A stretch of DNA of 64,000 bases from NCBI GenBank assembly GCA_934047225.1, contig OW204000.1, positions 10,062,001-10,126,000 of the forward strand, in the 5' to 3' direction. How positions within the stretch are numbered: the first letter of the stretch is position 1; each line of letters opens with the position of its first letter. Under the pieces are notes generated by a model. The model was not told where the DNA came from. It saw nothing but the letters and a program-made list of their open reading frames with translations, and ran no database searches. This DNA is from Ypsolopha sequella (Eukaryota > Arthropoda > Insecta > Lepidoptera > Ypsolophidae). Shown piece after piece: positions 12,363 through 22,670 of this stretch. The translations under genes and the position numbers were made by a program.

Positions 12363-13076
12363 GCAAATAAAAAGGTTCCCGGTTTATTTAAAGATGAACA
12401 TGAAGGTGAAATTTTATTGGAGTTTGTAGGATTGCAATCGAAATTGTACTGCATAAAAACTGAAAGTCAAGAAATAAAAAAAGCAAAAGGTACAAAAAAG
12501 TGTATCACGAAAAACCTAGAGTTTTCAGATTATGATAACGTCTTATCACGTGGCAAGGAACTCAGAAAGACAAACGTACATTTCAAGTCAATAAAACATC
12601 AGTTATTTACACAGGAGCTTAACAAGGTGGTATTATCACGCAGGGACAACAAAACATTTATTTTAAAAGATAATATATCAACACTATCTTGGGGCCATCA
12701 TTTACTATTTTGGGCAGTACTTTTCAAAATGGATGCAGGGTTTTTGAGAGATGTGATGGTATCAAAACATACATACATTCACAGAAATGGTACTAAAATT
12801 ACAACAGGACTATATGCTGAATCAGATTTTAAAATTTTTGTTAAAGTAAAGAAGAACACAGATGTATTATTTCTATCATTTGTTGAATGGCAGATGATAT
12901 CCGATGATTTGTATAAATATTATGTTGGTGAAATTTATAATCTTAAGTCGTTTACATACTTATTTTGTGAAAAACGATGTTCTTTAACTTTTATAAATTT
13001 TATTTTCATAGCCCTATATGAATATCTACTATTATGTATAACAAAAAAGAGTTCAGAAACTCCAAAACGATTATGA
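12363..13076 (+). pseudogene. Family B DNA polymerase C-terminal fragment, left
   Basis: The frame opens after a TAA near 12360 without a plausible ATG, so it is a 5'-truncated piece. The first ~100 residues resemble the C-terminal thumb region of Polinton-type polymerases (a segment with GLFKDEH, then FVGL, KLY and KKAKG). After about 12665 the frame continues with sequence I cannot assign, possibly a read-through into a neighbouring gene remnant. The copy at 15342-16055 is the same. Confidence 0.7.
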
Positions 13077-13703
13077 AGTTGTTTTAAACTTTATAAATAA
13101 AATAACAAAATATTTGAAAACAAATTGTATCTCAAATAACAATATATTAAAAAGTATACTAGCATTTAATGTAGACTCAAACTCTATTGTAGAATTAGAA
13201 CTTATAACTAACTGTTTAGATTACTTTTACATTTTTACTATTACATAAGTGAAAAATAATTTTTGATACCTATTAATAGACTGATTATTATAAAATTGTT
13301 ATATTTTTTATTTATTTCTCCTGCATCTAACATTTTTTTTGTCTTCGATGTACTATTAGCTGCAGGTGTGAACTTGATCAGCACATATCATGTTTTCATT
13401 TATGCTAAACGATAACAATCTTGATGTTCTCACATAGTCAGCATTTTTGATATTAAACAAGTCTCAGCCTGTGTGAAACCTACACCACACAGTTTTGCAA
13501 TGTAAGTTGATTTTTTGTTTCGAGGCCAGCAAACATATACAAGAAAGTGGTGAAAATATTAACTAAAGTGTACTTAAGTGCAAAGTGTAAAGTGTAAGTA
13601 AGAGTTATGAATAAATAAAACATTTGATTGATAAAAATTATATCTTTTTATTTATTATATGAACTAATTAATTCTAAACCTGATAAAACGATTATATAAA
13701 AAT
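13077..13703. other. AT-rich spacer in the left arm
   Basis: No gene seen. TTTATT at about 13647 would be an AATAAA signal for the minus-strand frame ending at 13704. The same spacer is mirrored at 14715-15341. Confidence 0.5.
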
Positions 13704-14207
13704 CTACTTGAAAATAGAAAATTTATCAATATGGTTGTCATAATACCATTTCTTAATACAACATACATTTCGAAGAGCACATTCATTTTCATGAAAAATA
13801 CAATTCATTTTTTTGTTAGTGTTTACATAGTTTTTAAACAATTTAAAAAAACTTGGACATCCCTTATCACCCATATTTATAACAGTACAGCTGTTACAGA
13901 TTTTATTTAACCATTTAATTTTTTCTAAACCTTTAACAATAACGATTTTATTTTCTAAAATAGGCACTATTACTATTTTAAAATCCTTATAATCCATATA
14001 TCCTTGTGACCAAATGATACCCCTGTTTCTTTCTATCCAGGCAACTTGCTTCTTTTCTCCTTTTGTTAAACATTGGAAAGGAAACGGAGGTTTTATCAAA
14101 AATACTTGGTTTCGGTCATTAGTTATCAATGCGAACTCCTTTAAAATAAACTCATTTTGATAATCTTTAAATCCTTGAATATCAACAAAAATGCAATCAG
14201 TGCTCAT
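13704..14207 (-). CDS. Unknown 167-residue Cys-rich element protein
   Basis: The ATG at 14207 opens a 167-residue frame ending at TAG 13704. Its N-terminal two thirds lie in the unique centre of the palindrome and its last third lies in the left arm. Visible features are an N-terminal VDIQGF segment, a CNSC pair, and a His/Cys-rich tail (FHENEC, CC), suggesting metal binding. VDIQGF could be the first acidic motif of an exonuclease-like fold, but that is weak. The 3' third is repeated in the right arm with an extra T in a T-run, so only this copy is full length. It overlaps the upstream frame by 11 bases. Confidence 0.5.
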   Translation of the reverse strand: MSTDCIFVDIQGFKDYQNEFILKEFALITNDRNQVFLIKPPFPFQCLTKGEKKQVAWIERNRGIIWSQGYMDYKDFKIVIVPILENKIVIVKGLEKIKWLNKICNSCTVINMGDKGCPSFFKLFKNYVNTNKKMNCIFHENECALRNVCCIKKWYYDNHIDKFSIFK

Positions 14208-14547
14208 GATATATTTTAATGATGTTGCTTAGTGGTTTGTGTTCAAATATATAGTCGTTCAGTATAAGACAAAAGGCAGCTGTTTGGTTTGGTAATTCAC
14301 GATCACTCTCTATCTCAACACGTACATCAACCGATCCTGACTTCAGATACTCATTTTGACGAGAGCAATCAATAACAAACAGCGGAGCTATATCCTTAAA
14401 TTCTTCCAACCTTAACAACGGTTCAGGTCAACGACCATAGTACGACTGTTGGAATTTAACAAATTGATCATATAATTAGCTGTTGTGCACTATTCAAAAC
14501 GCTGTCTCCATCTTCGTACACAACGTGTTGAAAATTTAGAAGTTTTC
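13871..14547. other. Unique centre (loop) of the palindrome, 677 bp
   Basis: This is the only part of the element present once. On the minus strand it contains the 5' part of the 167-residue frame and the end of another frame. The arm/centre junctions share GTGATAAGGG (13861-13870 inverted, and 14548-14557); the sequence beyond each differs. Confidence 0.9.
14197..14418 (-). pseudogene. C-terminal remnant of an element protein
   Basis: The last 73 codons of a frame ending 11 bases inside the 167-residue gene. There is no ATG at the start; upstream in frame a TGA appears and similarity-like sequence continues past it, so it is the 3' end of a longer, broken gene. It contains a DCSRQNE segment that I associate with uncharacterised insect virus- or transposon-related proteins. 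I cannot name the family. Confidence 0.45.
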
Positions 14548-14551
14548 GTGA

Positions 14552-14687
14552 TAAGGGATGTCCAAGTTTTTTTTAATTGTTTAAAAACTATGTAAACACT
14601 AACAAAAAAATGAATTGTATTTTTCATGAAAATGAATGTGCTCTTCGAAATGTATGTTGTATTAAGAAATGGTATTATGACAACCAT
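14552..14687 (-). pseudogene. Mirrored 3' fragment of the 167-residue gene
   Basis: This is the inverted copy of 13704-13866, so the matching sense reads along the + strand here. The T-run after CCAAG has one more T than in the other copy, shifting the frame, and the 5' part is missing. It marks where arm duplication cut into the gene. Confidence 0.7.
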
Positions 14688-15341
14688 ATTGATAAATTTT
14701 CTATTTTCAAGTAGATTTTTATATAATTGTTTTATCAGGTTTAGAATTAATTAGTTCATATAATAAATAAAAAGATATAATTTTTATCAATCAAATGTTT
14801 TATTTATTCATAACTCTTACTTACACTTTACACTTTGCACTTAAGTACACTTTAGTTAATATTTTCACCACTTTCTTGTATATGTTTGCTGGCCTCGAAA
14901 CAAAAAATCAACTTACATTGCAAAACTGTGTGGTGTAGGTTTCACACAGGCTGAGACTTGTTTAATATCAAAAATGCTGACTATGTGAGAACATCAAGAT
15001 TGTTATCGTTTAGCATAAATGAAAACATGATATGTGCTGATCAAGTTCACACCTGCAGCTAATAGTACATCGAAGACAAAAAAAATGTTAGATGCAGGAG
15101 AAATAAATAAAAAATATAACAATTTTATAATAATCAGTCTATTAATAGGTATCAAAAATTATTTTTCACTTATGTAATAGTAAAAATGTGAAAGTAATCT
15201 AAACAGTTAGTTATAAGTTCTAATTCTACAATAGAGTTTGAGTCTACATTAAATGCTAGTATACTTTTTAATATATTGTTATTTGAGATACAATTTGTTT
15301 TCAAATATTTTGTTATTTTATTTATAAAGTTTAAAACAACT

Positions 15342-16055
15342 TCATAATCGTTTTGGAGTTTCTGAACTCTTTTTTGTTATACATAATAGTAGATATTCAT
15401 ATAGGGCTATGAAAATAAAATTTATAAAAGTTAAAGAACATCGTTTTTCACAAAATAAGTATGTAAACGACTTAAGATTATAAATTTCACCAACATAATA
15501 TTTATACAAATCATCGGATATCATCTGCCATTCAACAAACGATAGAAATAATACATCTGTGTTCTTCTTTACTTTAACAAAAATTTTAAAATCTGATTCA
15601 GCATATAGTCCTGTTGTAATTTTAGTACCATTTCTGTGAATGTATGTATGTTTTGATACCATCACATCTCTCAAAAACCCTGCATCCATTTTGAAAAGTA
15701 CTGCCCAAAATAGTAAATGATGGCCCCAAGATAGTGTTGATATATTATCTTTTAAAATAAATGTTTTGTTGTCCCTGCGTGATAATACCACCTTGTTAAG
15801 CTCCTGTGTAAATAACTGATGTTTTATTGACTTGAAATGTACGTTTGTCTTTCTGAGTTCCTTGCCACGTGATAAGACGTTATCATAATCTGAAAACTCT
15901 AGGTTTTTCGTGATACACTTTTTTGTACCTTTTGCTTTTTTTATTTCTTGACTTTCAGTTTTTATGCAGTACAATTTCGATTGCAATCCTACAAACTCCA
16001 ATAAAATTTCACCTTCATGTTCATCTTTAAATAAACCGGGAACCTTTTTATTTGC
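15342..16055 (-). pseudogene. Family B DNA polymerase C-terminal fragment, right
   Basis: Mirror of 12363-13076, with the same open frame and the same missing 5' part. No change that would restore or further break the frame was seen. Confidence 0.7.
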
Positions 16056-16310
16056 TTAAGTGATACCAAATTTGTTATTTGCAAGATAAAAAAAAATACA
16101 TTGTCATCTGATGATTCTAAAAGGTATTTGATATCGAATTCTACGGACACTTTATGGGGGCACTTTAGGATAAATTTATAATGATGCTTAAGTAACATAA
16201 TTATATATCATGAATAAAAATGTATTATTTAGTGAAGTTCTCGTGTATAGTTAAGTGATTTATTTATATGTTTAATATTTTTTTGAATTATAACTTTTTT
16301 CATGTGTTAT

Positions 16311-17364
16311 GTTCAGTTATTTTTAAAATGCTTGGAGTTGTTTGGGTAGATTACACGATATTTTTTTTATTGTATTTAATTTGTGATATCTCTCTCCTGA
16401 GAGTATCGCTTGAATTGACAAGTCTATAAAACATTCTCAAAAGCTATAATTTCTTTTTTTGTTGTGAAAAAATAATTGTTGTATTCGTACTCGTATATTA
16501 CAGTGCAATGTTATATTCGTTGTGTTATAAATAGTTATAACCAGATATGTCAAATATACAATCTTAATAAATAAAATTATACAATAAAAAGCATGTGAAC
16601 TATTAAATTGATTCATTTTATAAATAAAGATGGAGAATATTTCGACAGTTTTGGAAGGAAACCAACAGGAAGTCATTTATCATTTTTAAATAGAAATTGT
16701 AAGCAATGGATAATTGGATACATAGCACTAAGATTCTTCAAAGTATTTTAACTTCAGTATGTGGGGGAATATGCTTTGTTATTTATTTATTTTAAAATGG
16801 AAAGGTATTCTTTAGACTATTTTATTAATCTGTTTATAATGTTCAGTTATTTTCAAAATGCTTGGAGTTGTTTGGGTAGATTACACGATTTTTTTTTTAT
16901 TGTATCTAATTTGTGATATCTCTCTCCTGAGAGTATCGCTTGAATTGACAAGTCTATAAAACATTCTCAAAAGCTATAATTTCTTTTTTTGTTGTGAAAA
17001 AATAATTGTTGTATTCGTACTCGTATATTACAGTGCAATGTTATATTCGTTGTGTTATAAATAGTTATAACCAGATATGTCAAATATACAATCTTAATAA
17101 ATAAAATTATACAATAAAAAGCATGTGAACTATTAAATTGATTCATTTTATAAATAAAGTTGGAGAATATTTCGACAGTTTTTGAAGGAAACCAACAGGA
17201 AGTCATTTATCATTTTTAAATAGAAATTATAAGCAATGGATAATTGGATACATAGCACTAAGATTCTTCAAAGTATTTTAACTTCAGTATGTGGGGGAAT
17301 ATGCTTTGTTATTTATTTATTTTAAAATGGAAAGGTATTCTTTAGACTATTTTATTAATCTGTT
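16311..17364 (-). repeat. 530-bp tandem array, two copies
   Basis: Inverted equivalents of the left units, at 16835-17364 and 16311-16834. The loss or gain of three units relative to the left arm accounts for the whole 1.58-kb arm-length difference. Confidence 0.95.
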
Positions 17365-17730
17365 CGATCATGATAATACCATATTAAACGATTTTATGTT
17401 AAACTACTATTATAACAGATTGCTTTGATGATATTATAAATAAAAGATTATGTTATGTGATATGAGTTGTTTTATTTTGACTTAATAAACCTTATATGTG
17501 AGTAATATAAAAAAATATTAGTTGTAACGTATTTTACATTAGTTTTACATTTTGACCGTATTTTATTTTCATGTAGTCGTAGTGAAATTGGTACATGAGT
17601 GTTTTGGATAAGTCTAGAATACAAAATGCGAGATAAATTGGTTTGTTATAGACATGTTTTGTTTTTTTTTAATTGGACCGCAATAAAATTTTTCGAAAAC
17701 ACAGTTCGGTTTTGATATCCCGGTCTGCTT

Positions 17731-18159
17731 GACAGACTTGACGCACCCATTTTTTTTACCGTTGTTCTCCCAATGTGTTACAAGTTTGACATTAACCTTC
17801 CTTTCAACATTTTCCATCGTCTTACCGTAAACAGAATTATTCATTAATTTATAGAAGTCTTTATCAAAAGCAGAAGTAGCCTGGGAACGATATTTAGTGT
17901 TTAAGTCTATATATTCTCTTAACCAAGGTTTCTGGTTGAATTGCTACACACGATGAACTTTTGTTAAAATTAATCCATGTTCTAGACATTGTATTAAGTT
18001 AACGTAGTGAATCACGTACTTTGATTTTAGATTAAGACTTGTGATCAATCTTTCACCTGCATTATTTGAAGTTTTTATGAGCTCAGGACAGAAGGGTAAA
18101 TCAGAGTGTAGATCATGTTTTTCAATGGGATATTCAAGATCAACTTCTAAGATAAATCC
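17731..18159 (-). pseudogene. Family B DNA polymerase fragment (motifs A, B), right
   Basis: Mirror of 8677-9105, with the same in-frame stop and the same breakpoints. Because the stop is shared, the damage happened before the arms were duplicated or was copied between them. Confidence 0.8.
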
Positions 18160-18252
18160 AAGTTGTTTTATTTTGACTTAATAAACCTTATATGTGAGCA
18201 ATATAAAAATATTAGTTGTAACGTATTTTACAAAAGTAAGGAAGTGAAACGA

Positions 18253-18901
18253 TTATTTTTTCATCTTTCCAAAATCAATAAAATAGCTCTTACATTTAGA
18301 GTTATCAGCTATAAACTTCGTAATTTTGTATACAATACTTTCACTCATTCGTTTAATTTCATCGTCAGGGGTTTTACTAACATATTTTACTCGAACTTCA
18401 GCATGTTTCCATTGTTCTTCATGTGGAATATCACGGATCTTATGTAAATCAAATAACTCAATTTTTATAAGATGCGTAGCATTGTCTTCTTCTGATAATG
18501 CTATGTATTGTATACCATTTTCTTTAGGTTTCCCAACATTCGAACTGATTCCTCTCTTGATCTTTATTGGCACCTTTTTATCGAAAAACGCATCGAAATT
18601 AGTATCAGGCTTTTGATTAATCTTCCTTTTCTTAGCTCTAGACGCCATTTCCTCCTCAAAGTTGGCTAAAGGGTCCTGAGCATAATAATATGGGTTCTGT
18701 CTAACTGGATCAAACACTTCATCTTCTTGCACGTCATTGATATACAATTCCCTTGAATTCTGAAAACAAAACAAAAAAAATATATAAAACAACTAAAAAC
18801 ACAAAAATATGAAGAAAAGAAAATAAAGAACCTGAGGAATCAAACTTGGTTATGAATAAAACGTAAAAAAATAAATAAAGATTCGTTATTCTTACCTCCA
18901 T
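18253..18901 (-). CDS. Unknown 170-residue element protein, right copy
   Basis: Mirror of 7935-8583: exon 1 at 18896-18901, intron 18760-18895, exon 2 at 18253-18759. Splice sites, start context and the whole translated product match the left copy. Two convergent copies pointing to the element centre could give complementary transcripts if termination fails; this is an inference. Confidence 0.6.
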
Positions 18902-19004
18902 TTGTTCGTTTTTTATAGACTGACAGGGATCAAAAACACCACTATAATAATAATAAAATAAGTCTTCTTTTATAAATAACAAAGTAAGTTCGAAAACTAG
19001 AACG

Positions 19005-19040
19005 AGACTGATAAGTCGTCAGAGATCTTTATTGCTTATA
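19005..19040 (-). promoter_or_regulatory. TATA box and initiator, right-arm gene
   Basis: Mirror of 7796-7831: TTATA (minus-strand TATAA) at 19036-19040 and the initiator with +1 at about 19009, same spacing. Confidence 0.65.
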
Positions 19041-19229
19041 AAGACAATTTACATCGTTAATAAATGATATAGATAAACAAGTATCCTAATAATAAATGAC
19101 ATGCACATAAACCATTACTAAGTGAATAATAACTTTGGAATTACTATAACAAAACTTTCGCGTTACTCATTTCATCATCAACAGAATGATCTGAAACAAT
19201 TATGTTTTCATCTTTCCAAAAATCATTTT

Positions 19230-19861
19230 ACCTGAAATCTAACTACTATCAGTTTTACTATGTCTATACCTCAGAACAATTTTATGACATCAATGGTCTA
19301 TACTAATTTAGTAAACCTAAACGTGACCTGAGCATTGTTTTAGACGTTACTTCTACATATATGATTGACGTCAGTCACTGGACCAAAGTAAATCAACTTT
19401 TATATCGTGTAGTAACATTCATCTGGAGATATCTTCAAAACAAACCATACAATAATTGAATCATTTTAAACATATAATAAAATAATAACTTTGGCGTTTG
19501 TATGGAGAATTTGAAGAAAACTTGATATTCAGTACGAATTAATATTTTATAATTGTACCTGAAATCTAACTACTATCAGTTTTACTATGTCTATACCTCA
19601 GAACAATTTTATTACATCAATGGTCTATACTAATTTAGTAAACCTAAACGTGACCTGAGCATTGTTTTAGACGTTACTTCTGCATATATGATTGACGTCA
19701 GTCACTGGACCAAAGTAAATCAATTTTTATATCGTGTAGTAACATTCATCTGGAGATATCTTCAAAACAAACCATACAATAATTGATTCATTTTAAACAT
19801 ATAATAAAATAATAACTTTGGCGTTTGTATGGAGAATTTGAAGAAAACTTGATATTCAGTA
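19230..19861 (-). repeat. Subterminal direct duplication, right arm
   Basis: Mirror of 6975-7606, again with a 327-base period. Confidence 0.8.
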
Positions 19862-20207
19862 GGTACTAACATTTTTTTAGGAATGGGAGGTAAATCCACA
19901 TTTTATAAAATTTCATGTTTAGAATGAGACAACATTAGAAAAGTGTCAGCTGTAGAAAAAAAAACTGCAAATAGCAATGACATGCACATAAAGTATTAAG
20001 TGAATAATAACTTTGGAATGACTATAACAAAACTTTCGTGTTAATTATTTCATTATCAACAGATAAATAATGATCCCATTAATAAATTACATGCATGCAC
20101 ATAAACCAGTATTAAGTTAATAGTCAATTGAGTTTTATTTTGGCAAATGTTGACACATCTCATTAACTAATTACTCAGTGGTCCAGAACCGGCGAAAACA
20201 CACTACT

Positions 20208-20213
20208 GGTAGG
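20208..20213. repeat. Target-site duplication, right (GGTAGG)
   Basis: GGTAGG directly after the CACACTACT terminus; pairs with 6623-6628. Confidence 0.93.
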
Positions 20214-20360
20214 TCTTTTAAGCACAATTATAGGAAAAAATCGGAAAGTTATAAATATTTAATTATTTAGGAAGTCAATATGACCAACTTAATGAGATCC
20301 TTTAGATACATAAAGTTGTATAGAACGTAAATGTCAAGTTAAGTTGGTCGGTTATAACTG
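20214..20360. repeat. Right half of the repeat hosting the Polinton
   Basis: Continues the host repeat from 6190-6622. It matches the reverse complement of about 52020-52169, including GTCAAGTTAAGTTGGTCGGT near its end. Confidence 0.85.
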
Positions 20361-20370
20361 CAAATGGAAT

Positions 20371-20690
20371 TAAGAGCGGTTTAGCAGCCGGATTGTGAAA
20401 AAACCGCCTTTTTCTAAATAATCAAAACAGAACACTTATATTTAAAACTAACTCAACCAAAACCTCATTACCTATATATTGTGTAATTTGTGTATGCTGC
20501 CATAGCAAAGTTTCCATTGGTTTTTGTAAATTTGAATTTTAAGCTTGCAGAAACCAATGAAAACTTTGCGATGACATTTTACACAAAACATAGGTAATAA
20601 GGTTTTTTTGAGGAACTAGTGAATGTTCTGTTTCGATTAATTAGAAAAAGGCGGGTTTTTCACAATCCGGCTGCTGAGCCGCTCTGTCTG
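20371..20690. repeat. MITE, AGCGGTTT/CACAATCCGGCTG family
   Basis: About 50-bp inverted termini run from AGAGCGGTTTAGCAGCCGGA to TTTTTCACAATCCGGCTGCT. An inner inverted pair (CCAATGAAAACTTTGCGATG and its relative) is also present. Another full copy is at 32764-33124; partial ends lie at 4285, 45790, 49079 and 59070. Confidence 0.8.
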
Positions 20691-21224
20691 CCAGGGGTGG
20701 GGCAAAAGTAAGAAAACTCGATATAAGTAACATGCGACATGAGTATGTATGACATAGGACATGAAAATAGGTAATTTTATATGAGAAACTCCATTGCTTC
20801 ACGCTGTAATTTTAAATTCTACTAAATTAATAATTTTGTTACTTACCATAACAAAATGGCATAAACCTGACCTGGGTAAGGGGTGGGTGGGGCAAGTGTC
20901 CTACCTTGCCCCACCGTCCGTACGCCCAATGTCTATGCGTCCTTCCGTCTGTTTAGGCTTCCGTCCCCGAAGGAAGCCAAAGTCTGTCTGTCCGTCCGAC
21001 CGTCTGTCCATCTGTCACAGGGGTTTACTGCTTCAGCCGTTATCGGTAGCCAATTTAAATTTTTACAGTATATATTTTACTATGTCCTCTATCACGGCAA
21101 CTAAATCCACGGGATTACCCATACAAAAATGCCTCAAATAGATACGATTTTTTTAACAAAGACCGAAAAGTATGAGAAGGATCATGACAATGATTAATTA
21201 CTTAAAGATTACAGGTAATAGTAG
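20691..21224. other. Intergenic, short GTCTGTCCGTC-rich stretch
   Basis: Contains two GGGGTGGGGCAAAAGT-like and GGGTGGGTGGGGCAAGTGTC blocks and a simple GTCCGTC/CTGTC-rich run, typical of degenerate transposon remains. No gene. Confidence 0.4.
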
Positions 21225-21725
21225 TTTATGCTACTAGGGCGAAAAGGAATAAATTAAGAGGACGTAACCAAGTAATTTATTGCTTTTACGTCCGTGTATC
21301 ATACTACGGTTTTCAATGCATAGTGTGAGGAAATAAAACAAATATAATCAAAGAAAACAATTTAATTATTAAAGTTGAAAGTTACATTGTTACAATTTTG
21401 CAAGTTAATGATTGGCTCAAAAGGACTGTATCCAGAGCCGTTAAACAATGGGAAAAAAAAGTATAACATTTATGGTACACAGGAAAGGTTGCAGGTTAGC
21501 TAACTTATCGTATACAAATAAAAAAAAAATAAAGCCCTAGGGCAAAATAATCGACTTTCTGTTCGGTTTTGACGCATAAAAAGTGGGCCTTTACGAGCAC
21601 TTGCATTGAAAAATATATTATAATATCTTAACCAGTGTCGCCAAATAAGCAGCTCGATGTTTGTCAGTACGAATATCGACGCAAACGGTATTGAAATAAT
21701 GTTCATATCAGCGCGCATGTAGGCT
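21225..21725 (-). repeat. Repeat family shared with 37417-37795
   Basis: The reverse complement matches 37417-37795 over most of its length (the stretches with AAAGTCGATTATTTTGCCC, GGCTCTGGATACAGTCC and AATTTATTCC). A fragment recurs at about 50990-51070. The end CAGCTCGATGTTTGTCAGTAC also matches the body of the element at 40492-42063, which links the families. Confidence 0.65.
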
Positions 21726-21821
21726 TTAGAAGTGCACTACTTAATTTTGTTTTAAAAGTGAAATAGATATTGGTATATGGCAATTCACGCCAATAGTTCA
21801 ATATAAGTTTGGTTTATGAAT

Positions 21822-22244
21822 AAAATGCGATATGCGAAAAAAATACGGGTTTTACTTTTCTGTGTATTTCATGAAATACACGGATAATCTTAATAAATTT
21901 CTGGTATATGCATTTTGACTATATGTATAATCTAGGGTTTTGAAATTGGAAAACATGTTTGGATAAATTTTCCTCGATAGAAATAACTGTTGAAATGAAG
22001 TCTTCAAACACACTTTTTCTCCTCGTTTGACGAAAAGGAACCATATACAGAACTCAAACAAATTTTATTAGGTGTGTTTCAACAATATCTAGAGATTTTA
22101 TATTTGAAATTTTGCTAGATATTTTAGTATTTTTATAAAAATAAAAAACTAACATTTTTCGCTTTCGCCCTGAATCCGCCCCTCTCGCACTGAGCGTGTT
22201 TTCGCTTGGAGTGACAGTGACAAAAATAAAATTCGCATAGCCTC
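21822..22244 (-). repeat. TTAA-type MITE (GGCGATATGCG family)
   Basis: Internal sequence is shared with 48627-49034, including TCGATAGAAATAACTGTTG and CTCGCACTGAG. TTAA follows at 22245-22248; the other end is degenerate. Confidence 0.6.
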
Positions 22245-22289
22245 TTAATGTCGCTATGGCATCTATATATTGTTGTTATTTACAATAAT

Positions 22290-22366
22290 ATTTTTAGGGT
22301 TCCTAACCCATATTATGTGGTGGTACGGAACCTTTCGTGCGCGAATCTGATTCGCACTTGCCCAAT
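22290..22366 (-). repeat. Short AAGTGCGAGTC element
   Basis: Minus-strand order is GGGCAAGTGCGAATCAGATT, GGTTCCGTACCACCAC, then GGAACCCTAAAAAT, the minimal ~75-bp form also seen at 51925-52000 and 53700-53776. Confidence 0.6.
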
Positions 22367-22425
22367 TATTTATTACTACTTTATTAGGTATTAGTGTAGA
22401 TCACGTAAATGATTCTGTCTGGCCA

Positions 22426-22637
22426 GATCACATAAAATAGTAGAATACCTGTCTTGTGGAGTGAGCGGTCTTTTCAGGGTCTGCTGTATGACGGAGAGCC
22501 AACCAGCTCTGTCGTCGTGCGTCATAGCAGCCAAGCTATACGTCCGCTCTGGTGTGATCAGGTGGAAGGGAAACCTCGCCTCCTTGCAGCCGTTGCCGGT
22601 ATTTGAGACCTATAGGTATGGAGGAACCGTTCGATTC
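22426..22637 (-). pseudogene. Antisense copy of ADAP1 exon 6 with intron flanks
   Basis: The reverse complement matches 36279-36486, i.e. nearly all of exon 6 plus about 18 bases of the intron past its donor, so it is a DNA-level copy and not a processed transcript. Only a couple of substitutions are seen in the ~130-base core, but there is a 5-base deletion near the exon end and a 5-base insertion near its start, both breaking the frame. Heads of the AAGTGCGAGTC repeat lie on both sides (22366 and 22640-22670). It lies 1.1 kb upstream of ADAP1 exon 1 in opposite orientation. Confidence 0.85.
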
Positions 22638-22670
22638 GCGCGAGACCGACTCGTACTTGCCCAAATTATT

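Larger units (their letters stand above)
6629..13870 (+). repeat. Left arm of the palindrome (7242 bp)
   Basis: From the tip inward it holds subterminal duplications, a TATA-promoter gene, a polymerase fragment, five 530-bp tandem units, a polymerase C-terminal fragment, AT-rich spacer, and the 3' part of the 167-residue reading frame. It stops at CCCTTATCAC (13861-13870), the last match to the other arm. Confidence 0.92.
6629..20207. mobile_element. Giant palindromic Polinton/Maverick derivative
   Basis: The termini are AGTAGTGTGTTTTCGCCGG and its exact complement, flanked by GGTAGG duplications; AG...CT ends and a 6-bp duplication are Polinton hallmarks. The left arm (6629-13870) and the inverted right arm (14548-20207) are nearly identical; complementary positions sum to 28418 inside the tandem array and 26836 outside it. 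Fragments of a family B DNA polymerase support the class. Integrase, capsid, protease and ATPase genes of a full 15-20-kb element are not visible, so it cannot be autonomous. Arm identity implies either recent origin or conversion between arms. Confidence 0.92.
14548..20207 (-). repeat. Right arm of the palindrome (5660 bp)
   Basis: Reverse complement of the left arm minus three tandem units. The 170-residue frame and the polymerase C-terminal frame translate identically to the left copies. Differences seen are in homopolymer runs and a few tandem-unit substitutions (for example one Asn to Ile change in the unit at 16437-16676). Confidence 0.92.

Noticed and set aside
6629..20207. Palindrome as an assembly fold-back artefact
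   Set aside because: An artefact would not stop at transposon termini with a 6-bp duplication, differ in satellite copy number, hold a unique centre, or be matched by an empty site at 52170. Long-read confirmation is still the decisive test.
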